Origin: Mycobacterium sp. IS-1264 | GTDB taxonomy: Bacteria; Actinomycetota; Actinomycetes; Mycobacteriales; Mycobacteriaceae | Length of the DNA: 64,000 bases | Direction: 5' to 3' | Assembly: GCF_001954195.1 (NCBI RefSeq) | Contig: NZ_MBES01000078.1 | Coordinates: forward strand, 62,001-126,000 | In this document: piece by piece, positions 59,090 to 64,000 of the stretch | Position numbering within the stretch: the stretch's first letter is position 1 | How the letters are laid out: every line of letters begins with the position of its first letter | Notes under the pieces: model-generated | Databases searched by the model: none | The model's input: only the letters and a program-made list of their open reading frames with translations | What the model was told of the DNA's origin: nothing | Program-made: the position numbers and the translations under genes

Positions 59090-60144
59090 TGGCGGCCTCA
59101 TCGGGTATGCCGACGCATCGGTCGATGGTGATCAAGGTCAGCATCTTCGCCGTGGCGATGTTGATCGTGGCGTCGGGCCTGGTGGTGATCTTCGGTGATC
59201 TGCGGTTCGGTTCCGAAAACACCTACCACGCAACCTTTATCGACGTGACCAAGCTGAAGGCCGGACAGAAGGTGCGTATCGCCGGCGTGCCCGTCGGTTC
59301 GGTGTCCGGCGTAAAGCTCAACCCCGACAACACCATTGACGTGAAATTCGGGGTCGACCAGCGCTACACCCTGTATTCCTCGACGCGCGCGGTGATCCGC
59401 TACGAAAACCTGGTCGGTGACCGGTTCCTCGAAATCACCTCGGGGCCAGGCGAATTGCGCAAGCTCGCGCCGGGCGGCACGATCAATTCCCAACACACCC
59501 AGCCCGCCCTGGATCTCGATGCGCTGTTGGGTGGGCTGCGACCACTGGTCAAGGGCTTGGACGCAGAGAAGGTCAACACCATCAGCAGCGCGGTCATCCA
59601 GTTGTTGCAGGGCCAGGGCGGAGCGTTGTCGAACGTGCTGGCCGATACCAGTGCGTTCTCGACGGCGCTGGGACAGCGCGACCAACTCATCGGTGACACC
59701 ATCACCAACCTCAACACCGTGCTGGGAACCGTCGACCAAAAGAGCGCGCAATTCTCCGCCAGCGTCGACCAGCTGCAGCAGCTGATCAGCGGACTGGCTA
59801 AGAACAAGGACGTGATCGCCGGCGCCATCCCGCCGCTGGCGTCGACCACGACGGATTTGACCGAGCTGCTGAGGAATTCGCGCCGGCCCCTGCAGGGCAT
59901 CCTGGAAAACACCCGGCCGCTCGCGACCGAGCTCGACAACCGAAAGGCCGAGGTAAACAACGACGTTGAGCAGCTGGGCGAGGACTACCTGCGACTGGCG
60001 GCGCTCGGCGCCTACGGGTCGTTCTTCAACATCTACTTCTGCTCCGTGACGATCAAGATCAACGGTCCGGCCGGCAGCGACATCCTGCTGCCACTCGGCG
60101 GCCAGGTGGATCCGAGCAAGGGGAGGTGCGCTTTTGCCAAGTAA
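59089..60144 (+). CDS. mce4B: Mce4B
   Basis: A 351-residue Mce protein. The anchor is VIKVSIFAVAMLIVASGLVVI, the MCE domain follows (TYHATFIDVTKLKAGQKVRI, AGVPVGSVSGVKL) and then a helical region rich in QLxxLI and NLN repeats (about 170-300) that builds the tunnel. Near the end are two cysteines (FCSVTIKI and GRCAFAK) that may form a disulfide. It overlaps mce4A and mce4C. Confidence 0.95.
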   Translation: MAASSGMPTHRSMVIKVSIFAVAMLIVASGLVVIFGDLRFGSENTYHATFIDVTKLKAGQKVRIAGVPVGSVSGVKLNPDNTIDVKFGVDQRYTLYSSTRAVIRYENLVGDRFLEITSGPGELRKLAPGGTINSQHTQPALDLDALLGGLRPLVKGLDAEKVNTISSAVIQLLQGQGGALSNVLADTSAFSTALGQRDQLIGDTITNLNTVLGTVDQKSAQFSASVDQLQQLISGLAKNKDVIAGAIPPLASTTTDLTELLRNSRRPLQGILENTRPLATELDNRKAEVNNDVEQLGEDYLRLAALGAYGSFFNIYFCSVTIKINGPAGSDILLPLGGQVDPSKGRCAFAK

Positions 60145-61201
60145 CGCAAAGCGTGACCGCGACCCGCTGCGCACCGGCATCTTCGGCGTCGTGCTGGTGG
60201 TGTGCGTCGTGTTGCTCGCCTTCGGCTACGCCGGACTGCCGTTTTGGCCACAGGGCAAGACATATGACGCCTACTTCACCGACGCCGGCGGCATCTCGCC
60301 CGGCAACAACGTATATGTCTCGGGCTTGAAGGTCGGCAGAGTACAGTCCGTCGGCCTGGCCGGGGACAGCGCCAAGGTGACCTTCACCGTGGATCGCCAC
60401 GTCGCCGTCGGCGACCAGTCACTCGCCGCCATCCGCACCGACACCATCCTCGGCGAGCGCTCCATCTCCGTGACCCCGGCCGGCACCGGTAAGGGCAGCA
60501 CCACCATTCCGCTTAGCCGGACGACGACCCCGTATACGTTGGCGGGCGCGCTCGAGGATCTGGGGCAAAACGCGAACGATCTGAACAAGCCGCGGTTCGA
60601 GCAGTCCCTGAACGTGCTCAGCGATACCCTGCGCGACGCCACCCCGCAGCTGCGCGGCGCGCTGGACGGAGTGACCTCGCTGTCCCGTACCCTGAACCGC
60701 CGTGACGAAGCGCTGCAGGGGCTGCTGGCGCACGCGAAGTCGGTGACGTCGGTGCTGGCGCAGCGCGCCGATCAGGTCAACAAGCTGGTCGACGACGGGA
60801 ACGAGTTGTTCGCCGCCCTCGACGAGCGGCGTGCCGCGATCGGTCAGCTGATCGCGGGCATCGGCCCGCTGGCGCAACAGATTTCCGGTTTCGTCGCCGA
60901 CAACCGAAAAGAGTTCGGCCCGGCCCTGAGCAAGCTGAACCAGGTGCTGTCCAATCTCAACGAGCGCCGCGACTACATCACCGAAGCCCTCAAACGGCTG
61001 CCCACCTACGCCACCGAACTCGGTGAGGTGGTCGGATCCGGGCCGGGGTTCAACGTCAACGTCTACAGCGTGATCCCGGCCCCCCTCATGGCCGCGATGT
61101 TCGACTTCTTCTACCAGCCCGGCAAGCTGCCGGCCAGCCTTTCGGACTACCTGCGCGGACTCATTCAGGAACGCTGGATCATCAGGCCCAAGTCACCATG
61201 A
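60134..61201 (+). CDS. mce4C: Mce4C
   Basis: A 355-residue Mce protein with anchor LRTGIFGVVLVVCVVLLAFG and MCE domain (YDAYFTDAGGISPGNNVYVS, GLKVGRVQSVGLA). The helical part (170-300) carries heptad-like repeats. The start is TTG at 60134, inside the end of mce4B, because GGGAGGTG lies five bases upstream and the protein then aligns with Rv3497c. It overlaps mce4D by ATGA. Confidence 0.94.
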   Translation: MPSNAKRDRDPLRTGIFGVVLVVCVVLLAFGYAGLPFWPQGKTYDAYFTDAGGISPGNNVYVSGLKVGRVQSVGLAGDSAKVTFTVDRHVAVGDQSLAAIRTDTILGERSISVTPAGTGKGSTTIPLSRTTTPYTLAGALEDLGQNANDLNKPRFEQSLNVLSDTLRDATPQLRGALDGVTSLSRTLNRRDEALQGLLAHAKSVTSVLAQRADQVNKLVDDGNELFAALDERRAAIGQLIAGIGPLAQQISGFVADNRKEFGPALSKLNQVLSNLNERRDYITEALKRLPTYATELGEVVGSGPGFNVNVYSVIPAPLMAAMFDFFYQPGKLPASLSDYLRGLIQERWIIRPKSP

Positions 61202-62634
61202 CCAATCGGATCGCCGGCAGCCGGGGGCTGCGCTACGCCACCGTCATCGCGCTCGTCGCGGTGTTGGTGGGGGGCGTGTATGTCCTTTCGTCGCAAGGCA
61301 ATAACCGAACCATCGTCGGCTACTTCACCTCCGCCGTCGGTCTCTATCCCGGAGATCAGGTGCGCGTTCTCGGTGTCCCGATCGGCTCGATCGACACGAT
61401 CGAACCGCGGCCCTCCGACGTGAAGATCACTATGTCGGTGTCCAAGGACGTGAAAATCCCCAAGGACGCCAAGGCCGTCATCATCTCGCCGAACCTGGTG
61501 TCGGCGCGGTTCATTCAGCTCGCCCCGGCCTACACCGGCGGGGCGGCGCTGCCCGACGGCGGAAGCATCGATCTGAATCACACCGCGGTCCCGGTGGAGT
61601 GGGATGAGGTGAAACAGGCCCTGACGCAGCTGGCCGTTCAGCTGGGTCCCACGGCAGGGTCGGCGCAGGGTCCGTTGGGACGAGCGATCAACCAGGCCGC
61701 CGACACGCTCGACGGCAAGGGCGAATCGTTCCACAACGCGTTGCGCGAACTTTCACAAGCCGCTGGGCGGCTTGGGGATTCGCGCAGCGACATATTCGGC
61801 ACGGTCAAGAATCTGCAGGTGCTGGTCAACGCGCTGTCGTCGAGTAACGAACAGATCGTGCAGTTCGCCGGAAACGTCGCGTCGGTGTCGCAGGTGCTCG
61901 CCGACAGCTCGCGCCGTCTGGACAACACCCTGGGCACGCTCAACCAGGCGCTCTCGGACATCCGGGGATTCCTGCACGAAAACAACTCGACGATCATCGA
62001 TACGGTCAACAACCTCAACGACTTTGCGCAGACACTGAGTGACCAGAGCGAAAACATCGAGCAGGTGCTACACGTCGCCGGTCCCGGTATCGCCAACTTC
62101 TACAACATTTACGACCCCGCGCAGGGCACGCTGAACGGCCTGTTGTCGATACCCGAGTTCGCCAACCCGGTGCAGTTCATCTGCGGTGGTTCCTTCGAGA
62201 CCGCCGGCGGGCCGGAAGCGCCGGACTACTACAGGCGCGCCGAGCTCTGCCGCGAGCGCCTGGGGCCGGTGCTGCGCCGCCTGGCCGTGAACTACCCGCC
62301 GGTGATGTTCCACCCGCTCAACACGATCACCGCGTACAAGGGCCAGATCATCTACGACACCCCGGAAACTCAGGCCAAGGCCGCGACTCCGATTCCGCAG
62401 CTGACCTGGATACCCGCGCAAGGCGCGCACCCGCCGGCGCCCACCCAGAACCCGGCGGATCTGCAGAGCCTGCTGCTGCCGACCGCCCCGCAGACCGGCC
62501 CCGCACCGGCCGCCACCGGCGCGGGTCCCGCGCCCGGACCTGCTCCGGGCTCGGCGTTCGGTCCGCTGCCCGGCCCCCCGCCGAACCAAGCGCCAAGCGC
62601 GCCGGCGCCCACCGACCAGGGTGGTGGCGGATGA
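61198..62634 (+). CDS. mce4D: Mce4D with proline-rich tail
   Basis: A 478-residue Mce protein. Anchor YATVIALVAVLVGGVYVLS, MCE domain (IVGYFTSAVGLYPGDQVRVL, GVPIGSIDTI), helical tunnel region, then a low-complexity tail from about 395 rich in Pro, Ala and Gly (TGPAPAATGAGPAPGPAPG). The tail makes it longer than the M. tuberculosis protein (about 451 residues). Such tails are thought to reach into or past the outer membrane. It overlaps mce4E by ATGA. Confidence 0.94.
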   Translation: MTNRIAGSRGLRYATVIALVAVLVGGVYVLSSQGNNRTIVGYFTSAVGLYPGDQVRVLGVPIGSIDTIEPRPSDVKITMSVSKDVKIPKDAKAVIISPNLVSARFIQLAPAYTGGAALPDGGSIDLNHTAVPVEWDEVKQALTQLAVQLGPTAGSAQGPLGRAINQAADTLDGKGESFHNALRELSQAAGRLGDSRSDIFGTVKNLQVLVNALSSSNEQIVQFAGNVASVSQVLADSSRRLDNTLGTLNQALSDIRGFLHENNSTIIDTVNNLNDFAQTLSDQSENIEQVLHVAGPGIANFYNIYDPAQGTLNGLLSIPEFANPVQFICGGSFETAGGPEAPDYYRRAELCRERLGPVLRRLAVNYPPVMFHPLNTITAYKGQIIYDTPETQAKAATPIPQLTWIPAQGAHPPAPTQNPADLQSLLLPTAPQTGPAPAATGAGPAPGPAPGSAFGPLPGPPPNQAPSAPAPTDQGGGG

Positions 62635-63794
62635 GCCGGATCTTGCTGCGCGGGAGCGCTTTAGCGGCGGGCAGCGTGCTGCTGGCCGGTTGCCAATTCA
62701 GCGGGCTGAACTCTCTGGTGATGCCCGGGACCGCCGGCCATGGCGCGGGCGCGTATTCGATCACCGTCGAGATGCCCGACGTTGCGACGCTGCCACAGAA
62801 CTCGCCGGTCATGGTCGACGACGTCACCGTCGGCAGCGTCTCCGGCATTTCGGCCGAGCAGCGGTCCGACGGATCCTTCTACGCCGCAGTGAAATTGGCG
62901 TTGAACAAGAACGTCGTGTTGCCGGCCAACGCGACCGCGACGGTAGCCCAGACGTCGCTGCTGGGCTCGATGCACATCGACCTCGCCGCCCCCAAGGACA
63001 AGCCGGCTACCGGCAGGCTGAAGGACGGGTCGAAGATCCCGCAGTCCAACACGGGCCGGTATCCCACCACCGAAGAGGTGCTGTCGGCGCTCGGTGTGGT
63101 GGTCAACAAGGGCAATCTCGGTGCGCTGCAAGAGATCACCGACGAGACGTATCAGGCCTTCGCTGGCCGGCAGGACCAGTTCGCCGACTTGATCCCCAGG
63201 CTGTCCGAATTGACCGCCGGACTCAACCGGCAGGTCAACGACATCATCGATGCGGTCGACGGGTTGAACCGATTCTCCGCGACCCTCGCGCGCGACAAGG
63301 ACAACCTGGGCCGGGCGATCGACACGCTGCCCGAAGCCCTTCGCGTGCTCAACAAGAACCGGGACCACATCGTCGACGCGTTCGCCGCCCTCAAACAGCT
63401 GGCGACGGTGACATCCCATGTGCTGTCGAAGACCAAGGTGGACTTCGCCGAGGACCTCAAGGGGCTGTATTCGGTTGCCAAAGCCCTCAACGACAACCGG
63501 AAGAATTTCGTCACCTCGCTGCAGCTGCTGCTGACGTTCCCGTTCCCGAACTTCGGAATCAAGCAAGCCGTGCGCGGCGACTACCTCAACGTGTTCACGA
63601 CCTTCGATCTCACCCTGCGTCGCCTCGGTGAAACATTCTTCACCACAGCGTATTTCGACCCGAACATGGCTCACATGAACGAGATCCTCAACCCGCCCGA
63701 TTTCTTGACCGGCGAATTGGCGAACCTGTCGGGGCAGGCGGCCGACCCGTTCACGATTCCGCCCGGCACGGCTTCGGGTTCTGAAGGGCACTGA
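62631..63794 (+). CDS. mce4E: Lipoprotein Mce4E (LprN)
   Basis: A 387-residue Mce lipoprotein. The lipobox LLAGC puts the lipidated cysteine at residue 21 (MSRILLRGSALAAGSVLLAGC split at the site). The MCE domain (about 40-125: YSITVEMPDVATLPQNSPVM, VDDVTVGSVSGI) is followed by the helical part. As the E member of the operon it should be anchored by lipid to the membrane. It ends 12 bases before mce4F. Confidence 0.94.
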   Translation: MSRILLRGSALAAGSVLLAGCQFSGLNSLVMPGTAGHGAGAYSITVEMPDVATLPQNSPVMVDDVTVGSVSGISAEQRSDGSFYAAVKLALNKNVVLPANATATVAQTSLLGSMHIDLAAPKDKPATGRLKDGSKIPQSNTGRYPTTEEVLSALGVVVNKGNLGALQEITDETYQAFAGRQDQFADLIPRLSELTAGLNRQVNDIIDAVDGLNRFSATLARDKDNLGRAIDTLPEALRVLNKNRDHIVDAFAALKQLATVTSHVLSKTKVDFAEDLKGLYSVAKALNDNRKNFVTSLQLLLTFPFPNFGIKQAVRGDYLNVFTTFDLTLRRLGETFFTTAYFDPNMAHMNEILNPPDFLTGELANLSGQAADPFTIPPGTASGSEGH

Positions 63795-63806
63795 GGGGCG
63801 GCGCAG

Positions 63807-64000
63807 ATGATCGACAAACTGACCAGGATCCAGCTGTGGATTTTCGCGGTGATCACCGCCGTCACGCTGACCATCATGGCGATCTTCTACCTGCGGCTGC
63901 CGGCCACGTTCGGCATCGGAACCTACGGCGTGAGCGCCGACTTCGTCGCGGGCGGCGGCTTGTACAAGAACGCCAACGTCACCTACCGGGGTGTCGAGGT
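63807..64000 (+). CDS. mce4F: Mce4F, N-terminal part
   Basis: The first 64 codons of the last Mce subunit; the rest lies beyond the window. The start MIDKLTRIQLWIFAVITAVT is followed by the anchor helix and by the beginning of the MCE domain (YGVSADFVAGGGLYKNANVT). ATG at 63807 follows GAGGGGCGG. By position this is mce4F. Confidence 0.9.
   Translation, partial: MIDKLTRIQLWIFAVITAVTLTIMAIFYLRLPATFGIGTYGVSADFVAGGGLYKNANVTYRGVE

Noticed and set aside
1..64000. CRISPR arrays, tRNA, rRNA or insertion-sequence transposase genes
   Set aside because: I saw no regular spacer-repeat pattern, no tRNA-like cloverleaf or rRNA sequence, and no transposase motif in any plausible frame.

Overview
This 64 kb window comes from a high-GC Mycobacterium. 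Gene content and order match, in reverse orientation, the cholesterol-catabolism region known in M. tuberculosis as Rv3494c-Rv3564. It is probably not M. tuberculosis complex: the PE_PGRS and PPE genes and fdxB that interrupt that region there are missing, and several unrelated small genes sit in their place. A slow-growing non-tuberculous species such as a member of the M. avium group is a reasonable inference, not proven. Almost every base is coding and no gene-free gap exceeds about 240 bases.

Bases 1-11,950 are the KstR2 block for the last two steroid rings (HIP, a propanoate side chain on a methylhexahydroindanedione, after rings A/B are gone). It holds fadE33/fadE32/fadE31, fadD3, fadE30, ipdF, the repressor gene kstR2, fadA6, ipdC, ipdB, ipdA, echA20 and an SDR gene. 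Three near-identical KstR2 operators (CAAGnnCTTG core) lie in its promoter gaps.

Bases 11,970-27,100 carry another SDR, a tandem ddn pair, a SnoaL-like gene, fadA5, and the cyp125-fadE28-fadE29-chsH2-chsH1-ltp2 (igr) operon, which removes the last three side-chain carbons. After an unexpected FHA-cyclase/cNMP-patatin pair come hsd4B and kstD.

Bases 27,100-41,500 hold the hsaE-hsaG-hsaF operon (ring A/B fragment to pyruvate and propionyl-CoA), a haemophore-like secreted protein, a KstR-boxed DUF1214/SDR/sulfotransferase operon, and a TetR module with twin operators. They also hold kshA, a gamma-carbonic-anhydrase-like gene, the ltp3/ltp4/DUF35 cluster and an F420-type luciferase-like oxidoreductase.

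Bases 41,500-56,000 contain an acetoacetate-decarboxylase-like gene with cyp142, a DUF559-like gene bracketed by palindromic repeats, echA19, fadD19, a fructosamine-kinase-like gene without a normal start codon, an amidohydrolase, ilvX, a beta-lactamase-like hydrolase, fadD17, fadE27, fadE26, fdxD and hsd4A. Bases 56,239-64,000 are the mce4 sterol importer (yrbE4A, yrbE4B, mce4A to the start of mce4F).

Together the genes import sterol (mce4), oxidise and activate the side chain (CYP125, CYP142, FadD19, FadD17), shorten it by beta-oxidation (FadE26/27, EchA19, Hsd4A/B, FadA5, FadE28/29, ChsH1/H2, Ltp2), open the rings (KstD, KshA, HsaEFG) and degrade HIP. Eight clear KstR boxes (TnnAACnnGTTnnA) mark the upper-pathway promoters and three KstR2 boxes mark the lower pathway, so the two regulons split the window.
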